Source: Ruminococcus sp.
GTDB lineage: Bacteria; Bacillota; Clostridia; Oscillospirales; Ruminococcaceae
Length of the DNA: 64,000 bases
Assembly: GCA_015066785.1 (NCBI GenBank)
Contig: SVNT01000001.1
Location: 248,001-312,000, forward strand
Direction: 5' to 3'
Position numbers and translations under genes: made by a program. Of the stretch, positions 50,222 to 60,062 are shown piece after piece; positions within the stretch are counted from its first letter, which is position 1; each line of letters begins with the position of its first letter. The notes under the pieces were generated by a model. It saw only the letters and a list, made by a program, of their open reading frames with translations, did no database searches and was not told the origin of the DNA.

Positions 50222-51391
50222 TTAATAAGCGTTATCGACATTGATTACCGTGCTGAAACGGCTGTCGTAAGCCTTTATTCTGTTCTTTATCTTTGCGATT
50301 TTCTCTGCCCTTTCTTCAGGCTTCATATCAACGGGAACAACCACATCGAAAATGAGGTTTATGTTATCGTCGCCGTCGGTCATCCTGAAATCGTGGAAGG
50401 AAAGCTCCTCGCTGACATCACTTATCATTCTTCCTACGATTTCACGCATCATATTTACCCTTTCGTTGTTCACGCTTATGGGGTCCATATGGATGACAAG
50501 TTCTACATCGAGTTCCTTCTGCGCCTGCTTTTCGATGTCGTCAATAACCTCATGCACACGGATAATGTCCGAATCATCGGGAACTTCTGCGTGTACCGAC
50601 GCCATAACTCTTCCGGGGCCGTAATCGTGTACCACAAGGTCGTGAACGCCGACAATTCCCTCGCCTGCAAGAACAAGACCTTCTATCCCCTCGACAAGTT
50701 CCTTATCGGGAGGGCCGCCGAGGAGCACGCCCACGGTTTCACGGGCAATTCCGAAGCCTGAATACATTACGAAGAACGACACGACGATACCTACAACACC
50801 GTCAAGAATGGGGATATTGAAGTATCCGCCGATGAGGGTTGTGACGATTACCGCAGTAGTGGATATAACATCGTTTATTGAGTCCCTTGACGCTGCAAGA
50901 AGTACCGAAAGATTGACCTTTTTGCCGAGATAACGGTTATAGGAGTACATCCAGAGCTTTACGGGGATTGAAAGTGCGAGAATACCCATCATAACGAGGT
51001 TTATCTCAATTTCTTCGGGAGAAATCAGCTTTGAATACGATGATTTCATCAGCTCAAACCCGACGAGCATTATAATGAACGACACAATCAGAGAAGATAT
51101 GTACTCTATTCTTCCGTGGCCGTAGGGATGCTCCTTATCGGGACGCATATTGCTGAGCTTCGTGCCGACAACAGCGACAATCGACGCACCAGAGTCCGAA
51201 AGGTTGTTCATCGATTCGGAAATAATCGCAATGCTGTTCATCATCATTCCGATTATAAATTTTACGACGAAAAGCAGAAGATTGCAGGCAATCCCCACTG
51301 CACCGCCGAGAACGCCGTATTTTACCCTGACATTCTTATCGGTGACATTCTCGCTGTCCTTTATGAACAATTTTACAAGCAGTTTAATCAC
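50222..51391 (-). CDS. Cation diffusion facilitator (CDF) transporter
   Basis: A 389-aa membrane protein with six predicted helices, the metal-site motifs SESMNNLSDSGAS and HPYGHGRIEYISS, and a soluble C-terminal domain (VVHDYGPGRVMASVHAEV). CDF proteins export Zn, Mn, Fe or Cd in exchange for protons. The Asp/Asn/His pattern does not settle the metal. Confidence 0.9.
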   Translation of the reverse strand: MIKLLVKLFIKDSENVTDKNVRVKYGVLGGAVGIACNLLLFVVKFIIGMMMNSIAIISESMNNLSDSGASIVAVVGTKLSNMRPDKEHPYGHGRIEYISSLIVSFIIMLVGFELMKSSYSKLISPEEIEINLVMMGILALSIPVKLWMYSYNRYLGKKVNLSVLLAASRDSINDVISTTAVIVTTLIGGYFNIPILDGVVGIVVSFFVMYSGFGIARETVGVLLGGPPDKELVEGIEGLVLAGEGIVGVHDLVVHDYGPGRVMASVHAEVPDDSDIIRVHEVIDDIEKQAQKELDVELVIHMDPISVNNERVNMMREIVGRMISDVSEELSFHDFRMTDGDDNINLIFDVVVPVDMKPEERAEKIAKIKNRIKAYDSRFSTVINVDNAY

Positions 51392-51416
51392 TTAAAACAC
51401 CTCTGTATATAACAGC

Positions 51417-51437
51417 GGGCGGCATTTTCTGCCGCCC
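51417..51437. other. Intergenic hairpin between clpX and the CDF gene
   Basis: Arms GGGCGGCA / TGCCGCCC with a TTTTC loop, the same arms as at 35845-35873. It lies just downstream of clpX on the minus strand. No T run on the minus strand. Confidence 0.5.
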
Positions 51438-51443
51438 TGAAAA

Positions 51444-52733
51444 TTATGCAAGATTTTTCTTTGCCGTGGTTTTCTTTCCTCTTTCAACGAGAGGCTTGGT
51501 ACCGTTCACAACATTGTCTACGGTGATAATAACCTTGACAACATCTTTTTCTGAAGGAACCTCAAACATAACATCCATAAGTATATTCTCGACAATCGCA
51601 CGGAGTCCTCTCGCACCTGTTTTCTGTGCAATAGCCTTCTTTGCAATTTCGATGAGAGCGTCGTGTTCTATTTCAAGCTCAATACCGTCAAATTCAAAAA
51701 GACGCTTATACTGCTTGATGAGGGAATTCTTAGGCTCCTCAAGAATTTTCACGAGTGCGTTTTCATCGAGGTCGTCAAGAACCGTGATTATCGGAAGTCT
51801 TCCGACAAGCTCAGGCACAAGGCCGAACTTCACAAGGTCCTGAGGAATAACCTTCTTGAAAAGGTCGTTATGGATTTCATTCTTGTTCTTGAGCTCTGCG
51901 CCAAATCCGAGGCTTGAAGAATCCGTTCTCTTGCGGATATTCTTTTCAAGTCCGTCAAATGCACCGCCGCAGATGAACAGAATGTTCTTTGTGTCAATCT
52001 GAATAAGCTCCTGATTCGGATGCTTTCTTCCGCCCTGAGGAGGTACGCTCGAAACAGTACCCTCAATGATTTTGAGGAGTGCCTGCTGTACGCCTTCACC
52101 GCTTACATCACGGGTGATTGATGTGTTTTCGGACTTTCTTGCAATCTTGTCGATTTCGTCGATGTAAATGATACCTCTCTGTGCAGCCTCTATATTGTAA
52201 TCAGCCGCCTGAATGAGTCTGAGAAGAACATTTTCGACGTCGTCGCCGACATATCCCGCCTCGGTGAGTGTTGTTGCGTCTGCGATAGCAAACGGAACAT
52301 CAAGCACTCTGGCAAGAGTCTGTGCAAGAAGCGTCTTTCCGACACCTGTCGGGCCGAGAAGAAGAACATTGCTCTTCTGGATTTCAACCTCATTTGAGCT
52401 TTCGAGGTTGAGTATACGCTTATAGTGGTTGTAAACCGATACAGAGAGTGAAATTTTAGCCTCCTCCTGACCGATTACATATTCGTCAAGAACCTTCTTG
52501 ATTTCAATCGGCTTGAGAAGCTGTTTGTTGCCTGTGGCAGCTTTTCTTCCGCCTCTCTTTGCGGAATTTGCCTGTGCATTGACATACGACAACGGGTCAT
52601 TCTTCACGAGAATTTCGTGGCAGTATTCAACACACTCATCGCATATATTGGCATTCCCTGCGGAAAACATATTTCTTACTTTGCTTTCGAGCTTTCCGCA
52701 GAAACTGCATCTTTTGAGTTCATTATCCGGCAT
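51444..52733 (-). CDS. clpX: ATP-dependent Clp protease ATPase subunit ClpX
   Basis: A protein of about 429 aa: an N-terminal zinc-binding domain with CSFC...CDEC, Walker A GPTGVGKT, pore loop [16 protein letters not shown] and arginine fingers downstream. It unfolds substrates for ClpP, whose gene lies immediately upstream. I prefer the ATG at 52733 ([12 protein letters not shown]) after AGGTGATGG; ATG 52739 or GTG 52742 are alternatives adding a few residues. Confidence 0.95.
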   Translation of the reverse strand: MPDNELKRCSFCGKLESKVRNMFSAGNANICDECVEYCHEILVKNDPLSYVNAQANSAKRGGRKAATGNKQLLKPIEIKKVLDEYVIGQEEAKISLSVSVYNHYKRILNLESSNEVEIQKSNVLLLGPTGVGKTLLAQTLARVLDVPFAIADATTLTEAGYVGDDVENVLLRLIQAADYNIEAAQRGIIYIDEIDKIARKSENTSITRDVSGEGVQQALLKIIEGTVSSVPPQGGRKHPNQELIQIDTKNILFICGGAFDGLEKNIRKRTDSSSLGFGAELKNKNEIHNDLFKKVIPQDLVKFGLVPELVGRLPIITVLDDLDENALVKILEEPKNSLIKQYKRLFEFDGIELEIEHDALIEIAKKAIAQKTGARGLRAIVENILMDVMFEVPSEKDVVKVIITVDNVVNGTKPLVERGKKTTAKKNLA

Positions 52734-52742
52734 TCCCATCAC

Positions 52743-53336
52743 CTACCGCTTTGTGATTACCTTGTCTATAAGACCGTAGTTGAGTGCTTCGTCAGCAGAC
52801 ATGAAATTATCTCTGTCTGTGTCCTTCTCGATTTCCTCGATGGACTTGCCTGTGTTTTCGGCAAGTATCTTGTTGAGGCGTTCTTTCGTCTTGAGAAGAT
52901 TATCTGTGCGGATTTTGATGTCAGTAGCCTGACCTGAAAGTCCTCCTCCAATAAGAGGCTGGTGAATCATAATCTCACTGTTGGGAAGAGCAAATCTTTT
53001 TCCCTTTGCACCCGCTGAGAGCAGGAACGCTCCCATAGATGCGGCGAGACCTACACATATTGTAGATACATCACACTTGATGTAGTTCATTGTGTCGAAA
53101 ATCGCAAATCCTGCAGTAACCGATCCACCCGGGCTATTGATGTAAAGGCTTATATCCTTCTCGGAATCAACGCCCTCAAGATAGATAAGCTGTGCCACGA
53201 CAAGACTTGCCGTAACATCGTTAATCTCGCCGTTGAGCATAATAACTCTGTCATTGAGAAGACGGGAGAAGATGTCATAAGAACGCTCTCCTCTGTCGGT
53301 CTGTTCCACGACCATAGGGATATAACTCATAATCAA
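52743..53336 (-). CDS. clpP: ATP-dependent Clp protease proteolytic subunit
   Basis: A 197-aa serine protease. Catalytic Ser is in [11 protein letters not shown], His in [11 protein letters not shown] and Asp in [34 protein letters not shown] is the family N-terminus, so the true start may be the ATG at 53330. It forms the tetradecamer that works with ClpX. Confidence 0.96.
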   Translation of the reverse strand: MIMSYIPMVVEQTDRGERSYDIFSRLLNDRVIMLNGEINDVTASLVVAQLIYLEGVDSEKDISLYINSPGGSVTAGFAIFDTMNYIKCDVSTICVGLAASMGAFLLSAGAKGKRFALPNSEIMIHQPLIGGGLSGQATDIKIRTDNLLKTKERLNKILAENTGKSIEEIEKDTDRDNFMSADEALNYGLIDKVITKR

Positions 53337-53355
53337 TTACCCTCCGTAAAAATTA

Positions 53356-54636
53356 TTAGGAAATCTTAGCGCTGTCCTTTACGAGATTAGCAGCCTTTGA
53401 AACAGCGAGGTCTGTAAAGATATCCTTAGGTGAAATTCTTGCCTTGACCTTCTTGATGTCCATTCTGTAAAGGTCTGCGATAGCCTTGAGTTCAGCTTCG
53501 ATTTCGTCTGATGTAACTTCAATCTTTTCAAGTTCTGCAACCTTTTCGAGTGCAAGGCGGAGCTTAACTTCCTGCTGTGCACGGTCTTCGAATGACTTCT
53601 TGAAGCTTTCGAGATCCATTCCTGTGTACTTGAGATAAAGGTTGAGATCCATGCCCTGTGCTTCGATGCGGTGACGGAAATCCTGAACCATTTCAGCAAC
53701 TCTCTTCTCGAACATAACTGAAGGAATGTCAGCTTCCATCTTTTCGATGAGCTTATTGAAGATGTTTGTTTCTGTTTCCTGCTCAGCCTTCTTTTCGTTT
53801 GCAGCTTCCATCTTTTCCTTGAGGTCAGCCTTAAGTGCGTCAACTGAATCGAATTCTGTTGCGTCCTTTACGAAATCGTCATCAAGTTCGGGAAGTTCCT
53901 TCTTCTTGAGAGCGTTGAGCTTAACCTTGAATGTAGCAGCCTTGCCCTTGAGGTTTTCTGCGTGGTATTCTTCGGGGAATGTTACATTTACATCGAATTC
54001 ATCGCCTGCGTTGTGGCCGATAACCTGGTCTTCAAAGCCTTCGATGAACTGTCCTGAACCGAGTTCGAGTTCAAATCCTTCAGCCTTGCCGCCTTCAAAT
54101 GCTTCGCCGTCAACAAAACCTTCGAAATCGATGTCTGAAATGTCGCCCTTTTCAGCAGCTCTGTCGTCGATTGAAACGAGACGTGCATTTCTCTCTCTCA
54201 TTCTGTCAATCTGAGCGTTGATATCGTCGTCAGTTACAAGATTGACAACTTTATCTACTTCTATTCCGAGGTAATCCGAAATTGATACTTCAGGCTTTGT
54301 GATGATTGTAGCCTTGAACTTAACGCCGTTTTCCTTGTCAACAGCAGTTACGTCAACATTGGGCTCATCAACGAGTGTGAGCTTGTTTTCGTCGAGTGCT
54401 GCCTGGATTTCCTGAGGAACAGCGTAGTTTACAGCATCCTCATAGAAAGCGTTTTCGCCGTACATCTTCTCAATCATCTTACGGGGTGCCTTGCCCTTTC
54501 TGAAACCGGGAACTGAGATGTTCTTCTTAGCTCTTTCGTAAGCTGCCTGGAGAGCCGCTTCGAACGCTTCAGCGCTGATTTCGAATTCCATTTCGTACTT
54601 GTTGTTTTCTACCTTGTTATTTGATATAAGACTCAT
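53356..54636 (-). CDS. tig: Trigger factor
   Basis: A 426-aa ribosome-associated chaperone: an N-terminal ribosome-binding domain with FRKGKAPRKMIEK (the GFRxGKxP loop), a PPIase FKBP domain (about 160-240), and a helical C-terminal arm domain. The ATG at 54636 follows GGAGGAATT. The order tig-clpP-clpX is standard. Confidence 0.95.
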   Translation of the reverse strand: MSLISNNKVENNKYEMEFEISAEAFEAALQAAYERAKKNISVPGFRKGKAPRKMIEKMYGENAFYEDAVNYAVPQEIQAALDENKLTLVDEPNVDVTAVDKENGVKFKATIITKPEVSISDYLGIEVDKVVNLVTDDDINAQIDRMRERNARLVSIDDRAAEKGDISDIDFEGFVDGEAFEGGKAEGFELELGSGQFIEGFEDQVIGHNAGDEFDVNVTFPEEYHAENLKGKAATFKVKLNALKKKELPELDDDFVKDATEFDSVDALKADLKEKMEAANEKKAEQETETNIFNKLIEKMEADIPSVMFEKRVAEMVQDFRHRIEAQGMDLNLYLKYTGMDLESFKKSFEDRAQQEVKLRLALEKVAELEKIEVTSDEIEAELKAIADLYRMDIKKVKARISPKDIFTDLAVSKAANLVKDSAKIS

Positions 54637-54659
54637 TTTTAATTCCTCCATTTTTAAGC

Positions 54660-54720
54660 AAGATATCTAGATAATTATATCACAAAGCCATTAGGATTTC
54701 TAGATAATATATAATATTTT
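54660..54720 (-). promoter_or_regulatory. Upstream region of tig with repeated TCTAGATAAT boxes
   Basis: Two copies of a box TCTAGATAAT followed by T/A (54666-54680 and 54700-54714), 34 bp apart, flank the likely promoter (a TATAAT on the minus strand at 54674-54679). Possible operator sites; no regulator recognised. Confidence 0.35.
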
Positions 54721-54735
54721 ATTATTATGCACAAA

Positions 54736-55422
54736 TTACAGTACCCGTTTTGGTGTAAATTGTAGATAATCGCTTGATATGTAGTGGAAATCCACGCCGT
54801 CACGCACGCCATTTATCGCATAAACCGCCCCTCTGCCGTGAATATGCCCGTAGTAGCAGTGCTTTATGTTGTACTTGTACAGCACATCAAGTATGTCGTA
54901 ATTGCAGTTGTTTGCAAAAATCGGCGGGTAGTGAAGGAAAACTATCGGCTCCAGTCCCTGCTTTATTGCACATTCTATCGAGGTTTTGAGCCGTGCCGCC
55001 TCCCTTGCGAGCACCTTTGCGTCGGCAGGTTCCTTGGTTTCGTTCACCCAGCCACGAGTACCGCAGATTGCGTATTCCCCATAAGAATAGCAGTTGTTAT
55101 GGAGTATATTCAGCGTCGTGAAGTTATTTGCGATGAAGAAATCCTCCATCTTTTTCACGGTCGTCCACCAATAGTCGTGATTTCCCTTGAGGAGAATTTT
55201 CTTACCGGGAAGATTATTGATGAATTCAAGGTCTTTTCTCGACTGCTCAAGCGTCATTCCCCACGAAGAATCACCCGCCAGAACTACGGTATCATCGGGT
55301 TTTACGGTTTTGTTCCAGTTTTCATACAAGCGGTCGACATAATTCTCCCACCCCTTGAAAACATCCATTGCTTTGTCGGTGTCAAGTGATAAATGGACAT
55401 CTCCGATTACATAAAGCGACAA
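54736..55422 (-). CDS. Metallophosphoesterase
   Basis: A 228-aa calcineurin-like enzyme with the metal-binding blocks GDVHLS, GDSSWG, KGNHDYWW and GHIHGRG. The start is a TTG at 55422, preceded by GGAGGGGAGA; no ATG fits the conserved N-terminus. Substrate unknown; relatives act on cyclic nucleotides or phosphoesters. Confidence 0.85.
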   Translation of the reverse strand: MSLYVIGDVHLSLDTDKAMDVFKGWENYVDRLYENWNKTVKPDDTVVLAGDSSWGMTLEQSRKDLEFINNLPGKKILLKGNHDYWWTTVKKMEDFFIANNFTTLNILHNNCYSYGEYAICGTRGWVNETKEPADAKVLAREAARLKTSIECAIKQGLEPIVFLHYPPIFANNCNYDILDVLYKYNIKHCYYGHIHGRGAVYAINGVRDGVDFHYISSDYLQFTPKRVL

Positions 55423-55447
55423 ATTCTCCCCTCCTCTCATAACAGAA

Positions 55448-55483
55448 ATAAGGGTATAGGCCCTGAAAGCGCCATACCCTTAT
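55448..55483 (-). terminator. Terminator after thrC
   Basis: Stem ATAAGGGTAT / ATACCCTTAT, an 16-nt loop, then a T-rich stretch on the minus strand. It lies 7 nt after the thrC stop codon. Confidence 0.65.
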
Positions 55484-55489
55484 ATTATT

Positions 55490-56983
55490 TTAAACTCCGA
55501 GTGTTTTAAAAACAAAGTCCTTCATCTCTGTCTTTTCAACAGAGCCTGCAAAACGGATTTCCTTGTTCTTGAGTTCAGCAAGTGCTTCGGGAATTTCGTA
55601 CTGTGAAAGCTCGTGGAGTCTGTCAACCATATCGAATTCGTCGAGAGTACATTCCTTGCCCTCAAGAGCCTCAAGAACGCTTGCGCTGAACTTATAGGGG
55701 CTTGCAGTTGAAGCGATGATTGTTCTCGTTGTATCGCCCGTTGCCTTCTTGTAGTCCTCGTAAACCTTTACGGCAACCGCTGTGTGCGTGTCGAGAGTAT
55801 ACGAATACTTCTTGTAAACTTCGGCGATTGTAGCCTTTGTTTCTTCGTCGTCGCAACATCCTCCGACAAAGCTTTCCTTGAGGAGTGCCTTGACTTCATC
55901 TGTTACTTCGTATCTGCCCTCTGTTGCGAGCTTTCCGAACCAGTCACGGATTACAGCGTCGTTCTTTCCGCAGAGGAGATAAAGAAGTCTTTCGAGGTTG
56001 CTTGAAATAAGAATATCCATCGACGGAGAAATCGTTGTGTAGAAGTCACGGTTTCTGTCGTAAACACCTGTATTGATGAAGTCTGTGAGAATTTTATTCT
56101 TGTTCGACGCACAGATGAGCTTTCCTACGGGAAGTCCCATCTGCTTTGCAAAGTAAGCCGCAAGAATATTGCCGAAGTTACCTGTCGGAACAACAATGTT
56201 TATCTTGTCACCGAGCTTGATTTCTTCGTCTGCAACGAGTGTAGCATACGCTGAAATATAGTAGATGATCTGCGGAGCAAGTCTTCCCCAGTTGATTGAG
56301 TTTGCGCTGGAGAACATCATTCCCTTACCGTCGAGAACAGCCTTGATTTCGTCATTTGTGAAGATAGCCTTTACGCCGTTCTGTGCATCGTCAAAGTTAC
56401 CCTTGATTGCACATACAGCGACATTTTCACCTTCCTGGGTTGTCATCTGACGCTTCTGCATAGGAGATACACCCTGCTCTGGGTAGAATACCATAATTTC
56501 TGTACCGGGAACATCCTTGAAGCCTTCAAGAGCAGCCTTTCCTGTATCTCCCGATGTTGCAACGAGGATAACAATCTTCTTGTCGCAGTTAATCTTCTTT
56601 GCGGAAGTTGTGAGAAGGTACGGAAGAATCTGAAGCGCCATATCCTTGAATGCGCAGGTAGGGCCGTGCCAGAGTTCAAGCATATAAGTACCGTCGAAAA
56701 GATGAGAAATTTCAGCGATATTGTCTGTTGAGAACTTCTTGTCTGTGTAAGCGTTGTCTGTGCAGTAGTGGATTTCCTCGTCTGTAAAATCCGTGAGATA
56801 CTTTGCGAAAATATAAGCCGCTCTCTCATTATACTTCATTTCTGAGAGCTTACTGATTTCGTCAAGAGTAATCGACGGGATTTCTTCGGGCATAAAAAGC
56901 CCTCCGTCAACGGAAATACCCTGTGCGATAGCCTGTGCCGATGTGATTTTTACATTGTTGTCACGTGTGCTTGTGTAGTACAT
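55490..56983 (-). CDS. thrC: Threonine synthase
   Basis: A 497-aa PLP enzyme of the long (fungal/E. coli-like) type. The PLP lysine is in GPTCAFKDMALQ, phosphate loop VATSGDTGKAALE, and GNFGNILAAYFAK is conserved. It converts O-phosphohomoserine to threonine. GGAAAGGATTGG precedes the ATG. Confidence 0.95.
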   Translation of the reverse strand: MYYTSTRDNNVKITSAQAIAQGISVDGGLFMPEEIPSITLDEISKLSEMKYNERAAYIFAKYLTDFTDEEIHYCTDNAYTDKKFSTDNIAEISHLFDGTYMLELWHGPTCAFKDMALQILPYLLTTSAKKINCDKKIVILVATSGDTGKAALEGFKDVPGTEIMVFYPEQGVSPMQKRQMTTQEGENVAVCAIKGNFDDAQNGVKAIFTNDEIKAVLDGKGMMFSSANSINWGRLAPQIIYYISAYATLVADEEIKLGDKINIVVPTGNFGNILAAYFAKQMGLPVGKLICASNKNKILTDFINTGVYDRNRDFYTTISPSMDILISSNLERLLYLLCGKNDAVIRDWFGKLATEGRYEVTDEVKALLKESFVGGCCDDEETKATIAEVYKKYSYTLDTHTAVAVKVYEDYKKATGDTTRTIIASTASPYKFSASVLEALEGKECTLDEFDMVDRLHELSQYEIPEALAELKNKEIRFAGSVEKTEMKDFVFKTLGV

Positions 56984-57004
56984 TTACCCCAATCCTTTCG
57001 TGGT

Positions 57005-57367
57005 TTATCTGCTTGCGTCAAACGCATTTTCGATGTAGTCTATGCCGCATATCCTTTCGCCGTCGTATTCAACAGCCGCAACATCAAAGCGTGGCTGTAA
57101 TTCACTTCCGTTGCGCAGAAGATATGCCTCTGCGGTTCTTATTATAAACCGCTGTTTTGAAGCCGTCACCGCCTCAAATCCGCTTACCAGCGAACCTGTA
57201 TGCCGTGTCTTGACTTCAACAAATGCGATACAATCGCCGTTTTCAGCAATTATATCTATCTCTCCGCCTCTTACGGTGTAGTTCTTTGCGAGTATCCGGT
57301 AGCCCTTCCCCTCAAGATACGAGCAAACCGCCGCCTCACCGTAATAGCCGAGTTTTTTCTTATCCAT
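57005..57367 (-). CDS. YraN (UPF0102) family endonuclease-like protein
   Basis: A 120-aa protein with [20 protein letters not shown] and [23 protein letters not shown]: the E...D...E-x-K nuclease-like core of UPF0102/YraN. Function is uncertain (Holliday-junction-resolvase-like fold). The start overlaps rnhB by 8 nt, as in many Firmicutes (rnhB-yraN). Confidence 0.92.
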   Translation of the reverse strand: MDKKKLGYYGEAAVCSYLEGKGYRILAKNYTVRGGEIDIIAENGDCIAFVEVKTRHTGSLVSGFEAVTASKQRFIIRTAEAYLLRNGSELQPRFDVAAVEYDGERICGIDYIENAFDASR

Positions 57368-57962
57368 TGCCGAGTAACTTCTTCAGGAAGGTCTTACGAT
57401 GCACGGGAGATACACCGTGCTCAAGAATAAGCTCTGTATGTAACTTTGTGCCGTATCCCTTATGCTTGTCAAACTGATATTGAGGGTATTTTTCAGCCAG
57501 TTCAAGCATATATCTGTCCCTTGCAACCTTTGCGAGAATTGACGCCGCCGCAATGCTTGCGGAAGTGCCGTCGCCCTTGACGATTGTTTCCCCTTCACAC
57601 GGAAGTGCGGGCGGAAGTCGGTTTCCGTCAATAAGTGCAAGGTCGGGTTTTATTCCGAGACCTTCAACCGCCCTCGTCATCGCAAGGTAGGTTGCCTGAA
57701 GTATGTTGAGTGTGTCGATTTCCTCAACGGACGCCGTTGCTATGCAGTACGCCTCCGCCTCGGAAATTATTATGTCGTATAAAGCCTCACGCTTTTTTTC
57801 GGTCAGCTTTTTACTGTCGTTTATACCGTCTATAACCGTACCCTCACGGAATATCACCGCCGCCGCATAGACATCGCCTGCGAGAGGGCCTCTCCCCGCT
57901 TCGTCAACGCCGCAGATTATACGGTTTTTACGGATAGTGCTGTCGTATTCAAAGAGTGTCAT
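57360..57962 (-). CDS. rnhB: Ribonuclease HII
   Basis: A 200-aa enzyme with [19 protein letters not shown] (first catalytic Asp-Glu), LIDGN and HKGYGTK..H. It cuts RNA in RNA-DNA hybrids and single embedded ribonucleotides. It follows rbgA by 3 nt. Confidence 0.95.
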   Translation of the reverse strand: MTLFEYDSTIRKNRIICGVDEAGRGPLAGDVYAAAVIFREGTVIDGINDSKKLTEKKREALYDIIISEAEAYCIATASVEEIDTLNILQATYLAMTRAVEGLGIKPDLALIDGNRLPPALPCEGETIVKGDGTSASIAAASILAKVARDRYMLELAEKYPQYQFDKHKGYGTKLHTELILEHGVSPVHRKTFLKKLLGNG

Positions 57963-57965
57963 AGG

Positions 57966-58823
57966 CTACGGCTCCTCAAGAGTGATTTTTCCGAGTTTTC
58001 CGCTGCGGTATTCGTCAAGTACCGTAATTGCGGCACGCTCTGTATTTATCTCTCCGCCGGATATGAGCATTCCTCTTTTTCTTCCGACTTTCTCAAGGAT
58101 TTCGTATCCCTCTTCGCCATCGGTAAGTTCAATGCCATATCTGCTGATGATATTTTCGCCGTAATTTACCGCAAGCTGTGCAAGAAGTCTCGACGCCAGC
58201 AGCTCTATGTCGACGACATCGTCCTTTACAGCTCCCGTAAATGCGAGCTTTTCGCCGACCGCCATATCCTCAAACTTCGGCCAGAGTACGCCCGGCATAT
58301 CGAGAAGTTCGATTTCCTTGTCGATTTTTACCCACTGCTTTTCACGGGTAACTCCCGGACGGTCTTCAACCTTCGTGCGTTTTGAGTTTGCCATACGGTT
58401 GATGAATGAAGACTTTCCGACATTCGGGATACCTACAACCATAAGGTGCAGAGGACGCCCCATTACTCCCTTAGCACGACGCTTTTCAAGAAGCTCCGAA
58501 AGGACTTCCTTTATAAGCGGAGCAAACTGCTTTATTCCCTTGCCGCTGCGGCAGTCCGTCGCAAGTGCGGCAATTCCGTTCTTTTTATAGTATGCAAGCC
58601 ACTTGTCAGTAACCCTCGGGTCAGCCTCGTCGCACTTGTTGAGAAGTACTATCCTCGGCTTTCCCTGAATGAGTTTGTTGAGGTCAGGGTTTCTGCTCGA
58701 AAGCGGTATTCTTGCGTCAGTGATTTCCACTACGGCGTCAACATATTTGAGGTTTGCTGTAATCATTCTCCTCGTTTTCGCCATATGTCCGGGGAACCAC
58801 TGGATTGATGGTGCCTCGTTCAT
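57966..58823 (-). CDS. rbgA: Ribosome biogenesis GTPase RbgA (YlqF)
   Basis: A 285-aa circularly permuted GTPase: G4 LLNKCDEADP comes first, then G1 GIPNVGKSS and G3 DMPGVLWP, with a C-terminal ANTAR-like helical domain. It starts QWFPGHMAKT, the family hallmark. It is needed for late 50S assembly. The neighbours lepB, rplS and rnhB give the classic rplS-lepB-rbgA-rnhB order. Confidence 0.95.
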   Translation of the reverse strand: MNEAPSIQWFPGHMAKTRRMITANLKYVDAVVEITDARIPLSSRNPDLNKLIQGKPRIVLLNKCDEADPRVTDKWLAYYKKNGIAALATDCRSGKGIKQFAPLIKEVLSELLEKRRAKGVMGRPLHLMVVGIPNVGKSSFINRMANSKRTKVEDRPGVTREKQWVKIDKEIELLDMPGVLWPKFEDMAVGEKLAFTGAVKDDVVDIELLASRLLAQLAVNYGENIISRYGIELTDGEEGYEILEKVGRKRGMLISGGEINTERAAITVLDEYRSGKLGKITLEEP

Positions 58824-59393
58824 TTATTCAATCACTCCAAATTCCGATAAAGGATAAAATCTGAAAACCGCCTTGCCGAGAATATCGTCACGCTGTACAG
58901 GGCCGAAAAATCTGCTGTCAAGGGAGTTATTCCTGTTATCCCCCAGTACAAAAAACTCGTCATTCTGCAATGTGTAGGGATACTGCACCGCACCGTAATC
59001 CGTGAAGGTAGGCTCGTAGATATATTCTTCGTCGAGAAGTTCGCCGTCTACATAAACCTCACCCAGATCAAAGTCGATGTCAATGGTCTGTCCGGGAACA
59101 GCAACCACACGCTTGATGATTGCCTCGTCGAGAACCTCGCTGTTGATGACAACGACATCGCCGTTTTCATAGTCCGACATAAGACTGAAATAAACGAGCC
59201 TGTCGCCCGTCTGTCCCGTCTGGTCGTTCTTTCCCGTGAATGTCGGCGACATCGACGAGCCGATAACTTCAGATGTGCGCAGTACGAAGGTGAAAATCAG
59301 CACAACGGTAAGGAATGAGAAGAGTATAGTTTCAACCCACTCGATAATCTCATCGACAACCTTGTTTTTAGCCGAAGAATTGGCGTTTTCCAT
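58824..59393 (-). CDS. lepB: Signal peptidase I
   Basis: A 189-aa membrane protease: one N-terminal helix (about 21-40), catalytic Ser in GSSMSPTF, Lys in IIKRVVAVPG, and GDNRNNSLDSRFFGPV. The ATG at 59393 follows GGAGGTGCG. It cleaves Sec/Tat signal peptides, including those of the phage adhesins. Confidence 0.94.
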   Translation of the reverse strand: MENANSSAKNKVVDEIIEWVETILFSFLTVVLIFTFVLRTSEVIGSSMSPTFTGKNDQTGQTGDRLVYFSLMSDYENGDVVVINSEVLDEAIIKRVVAVPGQTIDIDFDLGEVYVDGELLDEEYIYEPTFTDYGAVQYPYTLQNDEFFVLGDNRNNSLDSRFFGPVQRDDILGKAVFRFYPLSEFGVIE

Positions 59394-59467
59394 TTTGCGC
59401 ACCTCCGATAAATACTTGAAAATAGCAAAAAAAGGGACTATACAAGCCCCTTCTCTCACTAGTTAAA

Positions 59468-59812
59468 TTAACGAATTTCTTCTTTAACCTTTGCAGCCTT
59501 ACCAACACGGTCACGAAGATAGTAAAGCTTAGCACGGCGTACCTTACCGTGTCTTACAACTTCAACCTTGTCAACTACAGGCGAATGAAGAGGGAATACT
59601 CTTTCAATACCACAACCGTGAGCTACACGTCTTACTGTGAATGTTTCAGAGATTCCACCATGTCTCTTAGCGATAACTGTACCTTCAAAAATCTGAATTC
59701 TGTACTTTTCGCCTTCCTTGATCTTAACATGAACCTTGACTGTGTCACCGATTTCTACAACGGGTGCGTCAGCCTTGAGGCTGCTGTTGCTGATCTGCTT
59801 TAATGCGTCCAT
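59468..59812 (-). CDS. rplS: 50S ribosomal protein L19
   Basis: A 114-aa protein with the L19 signature [37 protein letters not shown] in pieces such as [20 protein letters not shown] precedes the ATG. It heads the operon rplS-lepB-rbgA-rnhB-yraN. Confidence 0.97.
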   Translation of the reverse strand: MDALKQISNSSLKADAPVVEIGDTVKVHVKIKEGEKYRIQIFEGTVIAKRHGGISETFTVRRVAHGCGIERVFPLHSPVVDKVEVVRHGKVRRAKLYYLRDRVGKAAKVKEEIR

Positions 59813-59983
59813 TTGTTTTCCTCCTTAGTTTTCAGACATTCATACCCGTTTTTTAGTGAGGTTATCTCTTTGTAACCTCAACGGCAGAGGACTATCCGCT
59901 TTAATGTCAGCCTTTTTGGCGGCATTAAACCCCGAATGTTTATCGTACGCTCAATAAACAGACGGATATTCAAATGCTTTAAA
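59813..59983 (-). promoter_or_regulatory. Structured leader of rplS (L19 leader candidate)
   Basis: The 5' untranslated region of about 170 nt holds a hairpin at 59859-59880 (GAGGTTA / TAACCTC arms) and a second pairing around GCCGCC/GGCTGA-type sequence. A known RNA element, the L19 leader, regulates rplS in low-GC Gram-positives by sensing its own protein. This could be such a leader; a covariance search would be needed to confirm it. Confidence 0.4.
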
Positions 59984-60012
59984 ATTATAGCATATATTCC
60001 CCGGCATTGCAA
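59984..60012 (-). promoter_or_regulatory. Sigma-A promoter of the rplS operon
   Basis: On the minus strand: TTGCAA, a 17-bp spacer, then TATAAT. It is placed about 170 nt upstream of the rplS start, leaving room for the leader. Confidence 0.75.
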
Positions 60013-60062
60013 GTACTTTTGTGAAAAAAATACTCTCCGTAAAGAAAATATTTTTGTTACTA

